A DNA stretch of 64,000 nt from Icerya purchasi. Taxonomy: Eukaryota; Arthropoda; Insecta; Hemiptera; Monophlebidae. Under the pieces are notes generated by a model that saw nothing but the letters and a program-made list of their open reading frames with translations, did not search any database and was not told the DNA's origin. This document shows, piece by piece, positions 1 to 11,582 of the stretch. The position numbers and the translations under genes were made by a program. Numbering within the stretch: position 1 is the first letter of the stretch; each line of letters opens with the position of its first letter. Location: assembly GCA_039619475.1 (NCBI GenBank), contig CM077116.1, forward strand, positions 25,989,191 through 26,053,190, written 5' to 3'.

Positions 1-1200
1 TTATAACTTACATGAGATCTTGATGACGAAGAAATATTCGTGATAACTTCACTGCCTTTTGATTAGCAAACATTTGAGTTGTACAGGGTTTAATAAGGGT
101 CTGTGCAATCGTATGATTTTTCATCAGCTCGAGATACATGTGAATTTACTAGATAAGCTTCTAGTATTTTTTCATTATTGGTTTTAGTAAGTGTTCTCAT
201 GGACTACTGTGAAATCAAAATTTCATTGCATTTCGTTTTTAAAAATTCAAACGATTTATTTCTTGAGATATGGTTTCTCTCGAAGTGACGTCTAGTTTGT
301 TAGGGAACATGGAGCTATTCGTTTATACATTTCCACAAACAATCCCAAATTTAAGTAACTTTTTTTATATTTTTGTTTTTTTTTTCAAAATTTTTTTCCT
401 AACCAAGAAAAATTGAATTTGGAGGTGAAAGATCATTTCTAGTTAATACGTAACCAGATGCTCTCCTTTTAGATTATTCTTTTGTCTTAATTTTAATTTA
501 AATTCGAGCGCCATTGTCGTCAGAAACGGTTTTAAATTATACTTATAGAGAATTTAGTTTTAAAAAAATTTAACAGTAGATGATTGAGTGCACAAGGGTG
601 CCTACAATAATGTCGTTTTGGACTGAGCAGTATGTTATCGCAGTATATTAAACTACATTACGACATTGATACGCTATCTTTCCACCGTATGTATCCGCGG
701 GTACCGTTGCTGGTCACTCTGTTCAAATTTATATAAAACAGCCAACATCGCACCCACATTGATTCGCACTTTACACGGCCCGGGCTCGGAAGCCTTTTAA
801 TTATTATATATATTAAACATTCTCGATCCCTAGAAAAAACTAACCTATTTAAAAAGATAATATTTTTTTACTTTGAATATGAAGCCGACTAAAATATTTT
901 ATCTTTTTTTTTTTTTTATTCCATTGTGGATTTCATGGCGTGACGGCAAACTTTGAGAATTTAAACTTAATGGTATCCTCATTTGAAATCGGCTAAATGC
1001 TTCTTTTTTTTTTCCTATTTTTTCTTATTCGACAAGAAGAAAAAAACCAGATTTTTTATATCTAGTTAAGAATACTTCTAATTTAAAAGTTAAAAAAAAT
1101 TTTTTTGCGGCCTAAATGGTCAGTTATTTTTTTTGTTTCCTCTAATAGGTTTGTTAACGAAGACATTAGCTTAAGAAATGGGAAGAAGGAGAAAATAACG
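1..1200. other. AT-rich non-coding sequence
   Basis: No coding pattern was recognised on either strand. The stretch is A/T homopolymer-rich and presumably lies in an intron of, or upstream of, the WDTC1-like gene whose last exons follow. No earlier WD40 or TPR exon could be identified here. Confidence 0.5.
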
Positions 1201-1381
1201 TTATATTCTTAAACGTTTGAGGGTAGAGGATAAAAATAATTTAAGGGCAGGAATAACGGGAGCAGAAGGAAATGAAAGAATGTAAGAAGCATTATGAGGA
1301 GTAGGAATATCGAGTTTCAATAGAAAAGAGTAGAAGGACGATTGTTTAGCAGAGAAGACCGCACATTCAAATGAAACATGA
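1201..1381 (-). pseudogene. 3' end of RNase H-bearing LINE, ORF2 C-terminus
   Basis: Read on the minus strand, about 56 codons run without interruption to a TAA at 1201-1203. The peptide has the tail pattern of this window's commonest LINE family: an H-x-x-F-E-C block, then a leucine-rich stretch, then SYILSFPSAPVIPAL and a basic end. The same blocks recur at 4956-5537, 13834-14124 and 30528-30785. It is a short dead fragment of a non-LTR retrotransposon (I/Jockey-like, family inferred from context) with no upstream RT attached. Confidence 0.6.
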
Positions 1382-1440
1382 TATCAAGGTCACAAGGAAT
1401 GTGTGGGGAGGAGGATGAAATGGTCATTGTTTTGGTCTCT

Positions 1441-2725
1441 GAAAAAATTAATTTAAAAGTAATGGCATCTATTACATTCATGAATTTTTTCAAGTAATTT
1501 TAATAATTAGAACATGGAGGGAAAAAAACACAAAGAATTTTTAGGCCCCTGACGTGGGGAAAATTTTTTGAGGTTTAGAAGTTTTCTCTTTTATTTTATA
1601 CCTGAACGACAACTTTCAATACTAAAAAAAAAAAAAAAAAAAAAGGATGTTTGACCTATTTTATACGGGAATACCCTTTAGACATAAATAGTATCAAAAA
1701 ATTTATATTTTATGCAATGTTAAATAAATCAAAGAAAAGACAGTTTTCCAACAGATCAATTGCTAGTTTGTTGGTATATAAATTTGTTTGTTTTGTTCGG
1801 TAGTTCTGCAGCATACTTAGCTTTAAATATAATTTTCATGAAATAATAAAAGTAATATTTCTTTTAAATCACTTAAATTTTTATTTTGTAAAAATTGATT
1901 TTAGATAAAGTTTCCCTTAATAAAAAGTAACATAATTTCTTTGGTATTTTTAATTATTTCTGACACTTACACCGATTTCTAATATTGAAAATCTATAATT
2001 TAGACAAATGAGTGCTCCTGATGTGCAAAGGTTTGAATTTTATTTACGGTTGAAATTTGTTTAATGTTAAAATCAGCATTAATATAAAGTAGAAGTACAA
2101 AATTACCCGATGTGATTTGAACAGAAAGATGAAAAAATTATGCATTTATAGTATATAACAGAGGTATAGTTAAACTTTATTGAGAAAAACGGCCTTTTCG
2201 GTTAAAGTTAAATCCATTCTCTTCATGATTATAAATTGAACTGAAAACTTTAATAAATTATATTCTGATTTATTATTATAAGTAAAACGTGATTACAGTT
2301 TGATAAAAGATTAACAAATGTATAGACAGTAAAGTGGACACAGACGGTAAATTAAATTTTATAATAAGCTTGAATATTAAAATATAAACACAAAACAATA
2401 AAAGTAACCAAACGGAGTATAATTAGACGGATAGATGTCTGTGAGCCTACTAATCTTTAGAATAAAATAATGAAAACTGCTATTAAACTCTGTGTAATTA
2501 ATAATCATGCGTTGCATAATGTCTTTTGCCGTTTCAATTACCTTCGCGTCCGAAATAAGGGAAAGGAATCATTATTACAAGACTCTCTTAATTTGATTCA
2601 GCACTTTAGAATTTATCCCAATAAAATGTCTGTTCTAAATCATATCGGAATCTACTTTGTTTATATGTATATTACTTATACAACAATTAAAAATTTCGTT
2701 AAAATATTTGTTTTATGTTATTTAG
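1441..2725. other. AT-rich non-coding sequence, probable intron
   Basis: It holds a run of about 20 A at 1624-1644 and no recognisable coding. It ends at the 3' splice acceptor of the WDTC1-like exon at 2726, so it is most simply intronic. Confidence 0.5.
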
Positions 2726-2918
2726 TAATGGGCAGTACATTGTCGCTGGTTCTGATGAAGGTTTCATCTATATTTGGAATCGCAGTACGGAAACTATTGT
2801 GCGAATACTTAACGGTGATAATTCTATAGTAAATTGCCTGCAGCCCCATAAAGAAATTTGTTTTTTAGCTACAAGCGGTATCGATCCAGTTATTCGACTA
2901 TGGGCTCCGAAATATAAA
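2726..2918 (+). CDS. WDTC1/adipose-like gene, penultimate exon (WD40 repeats)
   Basis: The exon encodes two WD40 blades: NGQYIVAGSDEGFIYIWNRS, with its GSD...IW signature, then SIVNCLQPH followed by LATSGIDPVIRLWAPK. The VNCLQPH...ATSGID...LW combination is typical of the C-terminal propeller repeats of WDTC1 (Drosophila adipose), a DDB1-CUL4-associated WD40/TPR protein linked to fat storage. The related DCAF6/DCAF8 proteins are less close. A pyrimidine-rich tract ending in TTTAG precedes the exon (AG at 2724-2725), and AAA|GTAAAA follows (GT at 2919). The exon is 193 nt, entering in phase 2 and leaving in phase 0, which fits the next exon. Upstream exons are outside the window or not recognised. 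Confidence 0.82.
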
Positions 2919-4859
2919 GTAAAAATAAAATAATATTTTATTAAGTATGAGTACATCACATGCGTAGATTTTGTTTCTTATATATTTTTGTGGTTAATAA
3001 TTTTATTTTAACATTTTTTTTTTGTATAGCGTCTGAAAATTGTTTTGATAAGAATATTTAGCTCTGACACTGTCGTTACGCTTAATTCTTTATAAAATAC
3101 AGTTGTTTAATTAATTTTAAAAAAAAGTTTCCTTATCTATAATTCGGTATTTCAATAAATTTGAATTAACACTAAGTGTGCACCGACTATTTTCATGATG
3201 TTAATGTGTACAATAATACTCAAATAATAACAGCGATAACAGTATACTGTCTATAAAAAAAACAACAAAAAAACAGTGATACTAATAGTGACACGTGAAT
3301 TAATAATAGAAAACTTAATTAAATAATGAATGTTATTGTGTAGTATAGTTAATAAAATAATAAGATAAAAACACTGTTTCAATTATAATTTTAGCACAGT
3401 GATAACAGAAAACAGCGCCAATAAATGGTTATTATAAGTTATGGCTAAAAATCAAAATATATTTTATTTCGTTTATAAAATAAATTATGGAATTATACTT
3501 AAGATATGTCGTAAAATTAGTTTTATTTGGAGTATCGTTTGTTTTTGGAACTTAAAGTTTAGGATAAACAGGCTACAAAGACACATTTTCGTATTTTTTG
3601 TCTGTTTTTAAGGTTAATAGTATCACTTGTCAAATCGCCTAATAAGATTGTAACTTTTGTAGTGGTACAGTATATTTTCTGCTGTTTCTATTTTTCCACA
3701 TAAACATACGTTGCAACCAAGTAATTGGTAATTATGTAAATATTAAAAAAGTTTACAAAATCCTGTTGACAGTTGTATGAAGTATAAAGGGGAACTGATT
3801 TTAACCGTATATAGTCTATGGTATATGGAATTGATAGGAATGTATGCCGCTCTGCCGTGTCATTTTTCCACATACCTTGCATTTATTACAGCAGTGTGCT
3901 TTTTGGTACATTGTTAATTTTCTTGAAAAAGGTTTGCATTGCAGTTGGAAATCGCGGAGTATTTTGACGAGAAAAGGTCATTTTTTTAAAAATCTGTTTA
4001 TTTTTATATTTAAAGTTGACGTAATTTTTTAAAATAATGAATACAGCTCAGTTTAAAATAATGCCGACAGGAAGAACTTTGTGTAAAACACTTGCTGCAC
4101 TGTATAAAATTGTTTTATGCGATCTACATGGTGTTTATCACAAATTTTCTTTGGACGGAAAATACTCTCATTTTGTACGTTTCAAGTTTTGTGTCTGAAA
4201 ATGCCCAAAAGTGCAGTAATCAAAAATACCCGTTACAACTACTTTATACAGTATGGATCTTAATTTTTGGCCAAATCCACAGTTTCTGTTAAATATGTAA
4301 TATTGAGTTTTGAAATTCTAGAGTCTAAGCGGTAATTGAAAGTGACTTTATTGTTTAAAATTGAGATTTTTAAGGATACCAACTTAAAATTTTCTGCTTA
4401 ACTGATATATATATGTTTTATTTTTAGTTTTAACGATTTTATAAAAAAATAATTTGGCTCTCATCGGTGGATAATTGCTGTTTGACTTGTCTGGTATTTC
4501 TAAAGTTTCATTTGCTATTATTTGAAGGTTTTGTTTAGTTTAATTTTCTTATAACTAGTAAGTCGTTTGCGTAAATACAGAAATTTACATTTTGGTTGAA
4601 ATTCAATTTAAATATTTTGTGAAAGAGAATTTTTCATAGCAGCGGTTTTAACATTCAACGCGATCCATGTTTATTATTTTGTTAGCGGATGCACTTGCTA
4701 ACTGTATTGTAATTCGTCTATTCTTAAGTGGGTCGTCTACTTGAGAGATTGTTTTTTTTGTCTATTTTTAAGAATTATTTGTAAGTAATCATAAGAACAT
4801 GATTTGTTGAAACTTTTACATCATATTTATTAATATTTTGGGAGTATTTAAAAAAAAAA
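2919..4859. other. Intron of the WDTC1-like gene, first part
   Basis: AT-rich intronic sequence between the two recognised exons. A weak cysteine-containing reading on the minus strand around 3690-3900 might be LINE C-terminus, but it is too decayed to call. Nothing else is supported here. Confidence 0.6.
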
Positions 4860-5990
4860 TTCGTTTTTTTAACCCCCTTTTTGGGCGCGCCAGCTAAGGA
4901 CCTACATCCAGAAACAGTAAGAAAGAAAAGAGCTGTCAGTTAAATTTTGATTCGGTCAGATATAGACAATATAAAGGAACCATGAAACAATTGAAAGCGA
5001 GGGAAAGGACAAAATATAAGATGCACAATAAGGAGCAGGAAGTTTGAGTTTCAGCAGACAATAATATAAAATAAAATGTTCGACAGAAAGGAATGGACAT
5101 TCACAAAAGATGTGATTGGCGTTGCAAACCACCGCTTCATTGGGGTAGAGAGGACAATTTGAAGAGGAGACAAGGAAATAGCGAAAACGAGAGGACGGGA
5201 AATCAGAATGGCCAAAACGCAAGGGAATCATAGAAATGACAACAGAACGGTAAAGTGAAGGAAACTCAAAGAACCAGGGATCAGACGGAAGACTAGGTTG
5301 TACAGACATATAAAATGATTGATCGTTACGAAAGGAGAAGGGGTAAATATCTGACGAAAGTTTGAGATGAAACTTAGTACATAGGGAACTCAAGTTAGAG
5401 GATGGAAATTTTTTAAAAAAGGAACGAGAGGAAGCAGCAACTCGAGCCAAGGAATCCGTCGTCTCATTACATGTCTGGGAACCCACAGCAAATAAACACA
5501 GATGGAGGAGTGAGAAGAAAGAAAATGGACAAGACACCGTATGCGAAGAATAATGAAATCGGAAGTGTGATTAGGAAAAGGGGAGCTAATCGCTTGAAGA
5601 ACACTCATGGAGTCTAAAATAACCAAATAATTAGAAAACAGACAACTGAAGGAAATGAAGTTAATGGAGCGTAGGATAGTCATCGACTCGGCTGTAAAGA
5701 TGGAGTAGAAAGAAGGAAGACGAAATGATTCAGATAAGTGGAAATCCGGAAGGATAAAAGAAGGTGCAACACCATGAGGTCCCCGGGAGCCATCTGTGAA
5801 GGTGGTTACATGCGATGGAAATTGGGAATTGATAATGCTGTAGAATTCCTGTTGAATTATTTCTTGAAGAAGGGATTTGGAAAGTGATGGTAAAAAAGAA
5901 ACTTTGGGAGCATGGTAGAAATCGGCAAAGCTAAAGGGAGAAAAAGGCAGATTATTATTTGAGATTGTGTAAGGCCAAAGCAGTTTACAT
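4860..5990 (-). pseudogene. LINE fragment: RNase H domain and ORF2 C-terminus
   Basis: Minus strand, inside the WDTC1-like intron and antisense to the gene. Going 5' to 3' on the minus strand I read an RNase H start around 5840-5700 (VTTFTDGSRG, then ESFRLPSFYSIF...AES). Next comes the middle of the domain (ILDSMSVLQAI) and its WVPRHV end within 5390-5683. A frameshift leads into the C-terminal cysteine/histidine region NCPLYPNEAVVCNANHIFCE, then SYILSFPSLSIVSWF, within 4956-5537. The 3' end abuts a T-rich tract near 4855-4885, consistent with a poly(A) tail. The RNase H lies across two frames, so the copy is dead. Confidence 0.75.
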
Positions 5991-6471
5991 TAATTAGAAA
6001 AAAGTTTTTATCAAATCAAATTTTTGCAGACTTTAACTTTTATAAATTTTGAACTTTTAGCTTACAGTGGTCCTCTTAATCATTTTATGCAACTACCGGA
6101 TTTTTCACTGTTTATACTTGAAGTATTTGACAGAAAATTTTTAAATAAAAGCATGGAACATATTTCTAAAACATAATTTTTCGAATATAGCCGTTTAGTA
6201 TTTTCGGGATTATTACATTTCATGTAATGTATGAAAGTTTAGACGTGTATTTGACTGCATGATTCGAAAGTACCATAAAAATAACGGAAATCTTAAAATA
6301 TTCAACATTTGTCGTAAAAATTTCAATTTATGGAAATAAATACATATCTGTTTTAAGTTTCTGTTGAATTTTCGTAATTAGAATTATACTGCTGTACTAG
6401 TTCTGCAAAATAAATGTAGCAGTCGTTTTTTCAAACAGATGTTAATTTTAATTTTTCACCCAAAACAACAG

Positions 6472-6642
6472 GATGATTGGATCAATGATAGTGTCGTTAA
6501 GGATGTACGAACCGCTGTAACGAATAATCATAGAAGACTGTTAAACGATCCGTTGGAAATAATTTTTAGAACCAGCAATAATAGCAATTCGTCGGATGAC
6601 TCTGCCGACCAACCGCCTATCTTAAGTTGTAGACCTAGCTAA
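6472..6642 (+). CDS. WDTC1/adipose-like gene, last exon and stop
   Basis: The exon encodes DDWINDSVVKDVRTAVTNNH, then RRLLNDPLEIIF, an acidic serine/asparagine linker, and ends in SCRPS before a TAG stop at 6640-6642. The VV-D...NxRR-x-DPLE block and the terminal CRPS match my memory of the conserved C-terminus of WDTC1 proteins. The acceptor CAACAG|GAT keeps phase 0 from the previous exon. Another acceptor at 6437-6438 (CAAACAG) is also in phase and would add 11 codons, but the shorter exon keeps the expected spacing between LWAPK and VVKD. The gene therefore ends here and its 3' UTR continues to the right. Confidence 0.82.
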   Translation, partial: DDWINDSVVKDVRTAVTNNHRRLLNDPLEIIFRTSNNSNSSDDSADQPPILSCRPS

Positions 6643-7557
6643 GTATCTCATTGCAGAAGAGTAAAATGAAGTGAAAATTGATATTATCTTAAAAAATGTG
6701 GTAAAATTCACTGTTACACATAATAGAAAGTCTAATTATTTCTGAAAAGTTACGGATTTACTTTTTCGTGATATTATATTTGTTTTGTTTTGTTTTGTTT
6801 TAATGATGTAAAAAAGTAAAATAATATTTTTGTTACGTTAAATTTTCGTGTATTCAGTTGTATTTTTACACATACAGTTTGCATTCATTGAAACAAGGCG
6901 GCGTGGAAAAAAAGCACATAAGATCTCCGGATAAAAATATATACGAAAAGAACTAAAGCTGATTTTACAATGATTTAGTTAAATTGTTTACTTTTGATTG
7001 GATACAAAGTCGAAGAACGTACGATAAATTTAAATATTTAGATAGTTGTAGCCATTGAACGAATAACTGGTGAGCTTACAATTTAATATATAAGCTGAAC
7101 TCTTGTTTAATAGTAATAATAATGATGTTTAAAAATTTTATTAAATATTCTTTAAACCTATACGCCATCCTGTGCACACAAAGATGAACTTTTTTGATCA
7201 CCAAGTTAATTATTAGAATTAATTATATTTCCTGGTAAAGTAATATTCGGTTTTTAGGTTAATCCCGGATAACAATAAACATTTAATAGACGTGTTTTTT
7301 ACAATTGGTGGCATTTATAATTTGGGCCATTTCTATGTATGTATTTGGAAAAAAAATTATGAATATGCTTAATTTAATATAATTTATTTTTATAACCAAC
7401 GAAAACGAAGTTAAGTTTAGGAACAGTCATAATGTTTGAAAAATAATTTTAAAAAATCCGAATGTGTACCTAAATTGTTTCACATAGATATGTTGAAAAG
7501 ATCTGCAAATGATATTTTAAAAGATATCAAAAAATTTTTTCATTTAAAAATGACTGG
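6643..7557 (+). other. Probable 3' UTR and downstream AT-rich sequence
   Basis: This follows the WDTC1-like stop codon. It contains a short TTTTG pentanucleotide run near 6781-6802 and an AATAAA near 7273 that could serve as a polyadenylation signal. No other coding sequence was recognised. Confidence 0.4.
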
Positions 7558-7935
7558 ATGAATATAAAAATTTTAAACTTGATGAAAATTAGGGGTATTT
7601 ATTATAAGCGCTGTAAAAATAATACAACAAACGCGAGGTATAAAAAGCTGTATAAAACATACGGAAATATGACTAAAACTGAAATCAGGAAAGCGAAATT
7701 GGAATATTACAATAAACAAATCAACAATACCAAAAAAGTATGGCAGATAATCAATAATATAGTATGCAATAAAAACAAATCTTCAATTGATTTGGTCATC
7801 TTGAAACATTTTGCAAGTGCAAGACATGCGGCGAATAAATTTATCAATCACTTCTCCCAACCAAAACAGCATTGTGCTCAAGTGAGTAATACACAATTAT
7901 TGAATAGCATTAATTTAGAGTTGACGCTCACGTAA
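7558..7935 (+). pseudogene. LINE ORF2 fragment (linker between endonuclease and RT)
   Basis: The 125-residue reading is Lys/Asn/Tyr-rich. It has the spaced pattern YKKLYKTYGN, AKLEYYNKQI, then KKVWQIINNIV, which is the usual link between the endonuclease and the RT fingers in Jockey/RTE-type LINEs. No RT catalytic motifs follow in frame. It is a fragment of a non-LTR retrotransposon, and the clade is uncertain. Confidence 0.5.
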
Positions 7936-8313
7936 TTTTACAATAGTTGCAAACAAACAAGTAGAACAAATAATTAACACATCGTGCGTGAAAATTATAA
8001 TAAAATAATTAAATAATGTTTTTGATCAGAGATTTTTTTTCCTTTCGGGATTCGTTATTAGATATTGTGAAGGATTTTTTTTGTAAAAGTTACATATTAG
8101 TGTAAAGAGTGGATGAAGTTTTGATTTTAGTATAATAGAAAAAAAAATAAAATAGAATAATTGTGTGAGAGAAATTTAATAAAAAAAAAAAAAATGTAAA
8201 AATAAAGTATCTTAGAACGAAACGTAGTATAGAAATCCCCATCTAAATTTATATTCCAAATAATAAGATTCGTACGTTTCCATCTGTCACCGAGTATTTC
8301 ATCCATTCCTCAC

Positions 8314-8466
8314 ATGAAAAATCGAGTGACCGCTGTCAGACGGTTGGCAGCAGCAGCAGCTAATTTTTGCAAAGAGTTAGATGCCAGCGTGCTGAAAATA
8401 ACGATAAGTTCAGTGGAGGAAACAGACGATATATTACCGCTAGTTATAAACATTTCGACAGGCTGA
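8314..8466 (+). CDS. Short unrecognised ORF (50 aa) in an inverted duplication
   Basis: An ATG at 8314 opens 50 codons ending in TGA at 8464-8466. The peptide includes TAVRRLAAAAANFCKELDAS. A second copy of that block lies inverted at 8462-8520 and reads TAVKRPATAAVNFCKELDVS on the minus strand. Conservation at the amino-acid level suggests both derive from real coding sequence, perhaps a Gag-like or transposon protein. I do not recognise it, and no promoter or intact partner exon is evident. Confidence 0.3.
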   Translation: MKNRVTAVRRLAAAAANFCKELDASVLKITISSVEETDDILPLVINISTG

Positions 8467-8520
8467 CATCTAACTCTTTACAGAAATTAACTGCTGCTGT
8501 TGCTGGCCGTTTGACAGCGG
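8330..8520. repeat. Imperfect inverted repeat, 59-bp arms
   Basis: The arm at 8330-8388 (starting CCGCTGTCAGACGG) pairs with the arm at 8462-8520 (ending TTTGACAGCGG), with about 73 bp between them. Both arms contain the TCTAACTCTTT / AAAGAGTTAGA block. The structure could be a local inverted duplication or a foldback remnant. Confidence 0.65.
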
Positions 8521-8949
8521 TTTTTTCTGTCGGTTCGGATTTACTGTGGCGCTTATTGTTCTCCTCCGGAAGTTTGTAAAATTTCTGTTCTTCATTATAT
8601 CGATATCTGATAGATTAAGTATTTTTTGTATTTTTGTACAATCTGGTAGGGTTGATGTTACTGTTAGCTCCAGTTCCGATATTGGTGTAGATGGGTGAGT
8701 GACGGCATCTGATGCATTTATAATAGATTGAACATCCATTTTCCATGCACACACTGATTTAAACTATACTGCTGTACGTGATTACATCAAATGCGAAGAG
8801 GAGTGGATTTTCCATGAATTTTGTACTTTTTTCATTCTTTGGATTCACATCCGCTGTAGTATCTGACTCACTATGTTAAAGTTTTTCCTCGTTTCATGTA
8901 TGTCATACAGGAACGTATGGTATACTTTAACACCATCTATCACTGTGGC

Positions 8950-11110
8950 GGATGTGTGCACGGGAATGGACGGTGTGCATTTGCGGCGGTCGAGACTTTG
9001 TTGGATTATATTTTAGAATTGGAGAAAAAATTAAAAAAACAAGAAGAACTGGAAAACATGTTTAGGTTAATTCTACAATATCTAAGCTCAAACAAAATAT
9101 TATATACTATCTGTAAAAGGGACGAAGGGGCATAGTGAATTAAGGTTCGATTCTGAGATTTTGACGAGAAAATAGTAATTAAACAAAATAATCGAAAGTG
9201 AAATAACTGACGGTAACGGTGTCGGGGACGTAAAAACGTATGCGCGGAAATGGATGTGTAAAAAATAAAAAAAACTTACGAATGGTAAAGTGATTAAAAG
9301 CGTAAAATTCTGTAATACTTAGGTTTGAAAAAGCAAAATGAATAACTAACGAAATCATAACTCTAGAAAATAAATAAATAAATAAAAATAATATTACGAA
9401 CGAATGTTAATTAAAGCTGAGAGGATAAGGGAGGGAAGAAAAAATTTTTAGAACCAGGGAAAATAAAAAATAAGCGGATTAATTTAAAATAAGATATGTA
9501 TGTGTTGTATAATCGTGACGGTGAATATATGTGTGGGGGTGGATAGTGGGCTTTTGTAACGGTTGGTGCGATCGGAGAACACGAAAAAAACAAATAAAAA
9601 TACGTATAATCCGTAAATTGATTGCAAGGGATAGAGGGAAATAAAGGTGATCTGTGAATATACGTTTTCAGTTAAATTTGTTAATTTGTAGTAAGATAAT
9701 ATATAATGTAGAAATGTGTGCAGGAACTAACGGTGGTACGCTTTTGCGGTAGACGAGGGTTTGATGAAATCGTAAAAATAAATGAAATATATCGTGAAAA
9801 AATCTGGGAAAAAAATGTTGGGAGATCGAAAAATAAAATATAATATTTAACTTGGGAAAATTATTACGAATTATAGGGAAATTAGCGGTAGAGGATGTGA
9901 GCGCGGGAATGGTTTACGCGCTTTTGTGGTAGCTGCGAGTGTTTATAATCATGAAAAATAGTACGAGGTAATTTGCGCAAGGCGGGTAGTGGTGGGAAGA
10001 AGGAATTTTTAAAACCGAGTAAAATAAAAAATACTCGAATTAATTTTTTTAATCCTTATGCTCGGAAAGAAATTTTTGGCGGCGAAAAAAAAATATACTT
10101 AGGCTTATTCTATATTACTTAGACTTGAAAAAAGTATTATGATTGATGACGAAATAATTGATAGTAGAGGAATGCGTGGGGGCGGGCGGTGTGCATTTGT
10201 GGTGGTTGGGACTTTGTCGGATTAAGTTTTAGAATTGGAAAAAAAATAAAAGAAAAACACGAAAGATCGATAAAACAAATGTTTTTGGTTTTAATTATTA
10301 TGAAAGAAAAGCAAACTAGCGGTAGCAAATGTGTGTGCTGGATCGCCCCCGCATGCTTTTGCGATGGGCGAGATGACAAAACCCTACATAATGTATCGGG
10401 TAAAGAAAAGTTTTAAGCGAATTGACCGAATAAAAATTTCGTGATCCTCGGAAATAACTGAGCGGTGTGCGAAAGTGTGTGTCGGTGTGTATGAGTTGGT
10501 GAAATAAAACAATGGAAATGATGCAGCGACTTGCGATATTGATTGAACGAAAAATCTTCGCGACTGTTGTGCGTGTGTGCATGAGCGTGTGTGTGTGTAT
10601 GCGTATAACGGTGATATAAGACAATTAAAAATTTAGCTACATCCGGTCGGGATGACCTATGCAAAGATGATGCAATCATCTGCACGCCTGATGAAAATAA
10701 CGTATTTTTTCTATACATCATGTAATGTACAAATTAAAATTAAAAAAAAAAAAAAATGCCGAAACGGAGCGCGACTCCGAAAATTCCGTTAAAATTCAGG
10801 TTCCATGTGTCAAATTTCGAACGTTTTTAGCACTTCGCCAAAATTTTGCACCTTTAATCCACCTAAAAATTTTAAAAATTACGCCGTGTCCATTAGATGA
10901 GGCGACTTGTATTGTACGCCTTTGTGACGAAAGTATGCAGCGTGCGCAGGCACATGAGTGCGTGGAACTGCGGGATGGAATTTGTTGAAACCCTGTTAGG
11001 ATACTTACGCCCGGAATTTTGAAAAAAAAACGTGGTAGCGAGCGGAGCGAGCATACGCGGGAATGGACGGTGCGCGTTCACTGCGCCCGCGGCTGGGATC
11101 GTCATACAGG
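8950..11110 (+). repeat. Degenerate repeat series with CGGTGTGCATTTG-type core
   Basis: Related segments recur at about 8958, 9721, 9898, 10178, 10335 and 11055. Each has a G-rich box such as GGGAATGGACGGTGTGCATT followed by TTTGCGGCGGTC-like text. The units at 8958 and 10178 also share a following TTTAGAATTGGA and an A-rich tract. Spacing is irregular, roughly 160 to 720 bp. This looks like an old, diverged tandem or satellite-like repeat. A short TG-rich microsatellite sits at about 10566-10605. The short ORFs across the region are not convincing genes. Confidence 0.45.
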
Positions 11111-11179
11111 GGCGCACTGTGGGGAAAAATTTGCTATAGTTTTCAGGCTCTTACTAGGCCTAATTAGCGCCGGTGGTAT

Positions 11180-11545
11180 CCTTTGTCCTCGATTTGGCTT
11201 TAATTACCCACTTCAGCAATAATCAATATGGCTTTATAAGAGGAAAAGGAACTGATAACGCATTATATGACTACATATCTTTTATTGTTGGAAATTTAGA
11301 AGTTAGTCTGTCTGTTACCGCTGTATACTTGGACCTCTACAAAGTTTTCGATATAATAAATTATGATTTTTTACTTCAGAAAATGAACAACTGCGGTTTC
11401 CGTGATTTTTCATTTAATTGATTCAGGTCATATCTTACTAACAGGGCTGTAAAAACAAAAATAAATGGACCGCACAGTGAACATTTCGTTCAAAAGTATG
11501 GAGTACCGCAAGGAACTATTTTTGGCCCTACTTTGTTCCTTTTAT
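11180..11545 (+). pseudogene. Jockey-like LINE RT fragment, 5' piece
   Basis: The frame encodes the RT palm motifs NQYGFIRGKGTDNALYDYI, then VYLDLYKVFDIINYDFLL, with the first catalytic Asp in LDL-YK-VFD. After one in-frame TGA at 11419-11421 it continues as FRSYLTNRAVKTKI and YGVPQGTIFGPTLFLLYI. These are the standard non-LTR RT blocks. The reading stops in a TA microsatellite where a GC-rich element is inserted, and resumes at about 11907. Confidence 0.78.
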
Positions 11546-11547
11546 AT

Positions 11548-11580
<33 letters not shown>

Positions 11581-11582
<2 letters not shown>

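Noticed and set aside
2470..2829. 119-codon plus-strand ORF overlapping the WD40 exon
   Set aside because: It is in a different frame from the WD40 coding, runs through intron sequence and the splice acceptor, and has no domain.
3688..3900. Possible LINE Cys/His C-terminus on the minus strand (CKVCGKNDTAERHTFL)
   Set aside because: Only one short motif is readable and no adjoining RT or tail was found.
8896..9135. 79-codon ORF with a Lys/Glu-rich coiled-coil look
   Set aside because: It overlaps one unit of the degenerate repeat series, and the related unit at 10178 does not conserve the frame.
9140..9155. GGTTCGATTC resembling a tRNA/SINE B box
   Set aside because: No matching A box, cloverleaf or poly(A)/poly(T) end was found nearby.
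10316..10721. Two overlapping 102-codon minus-strand ORFs rich in His/Thr
   Set aside because: The composition comes from a GTGTGT-type microsatellite, with no motif or splice context.
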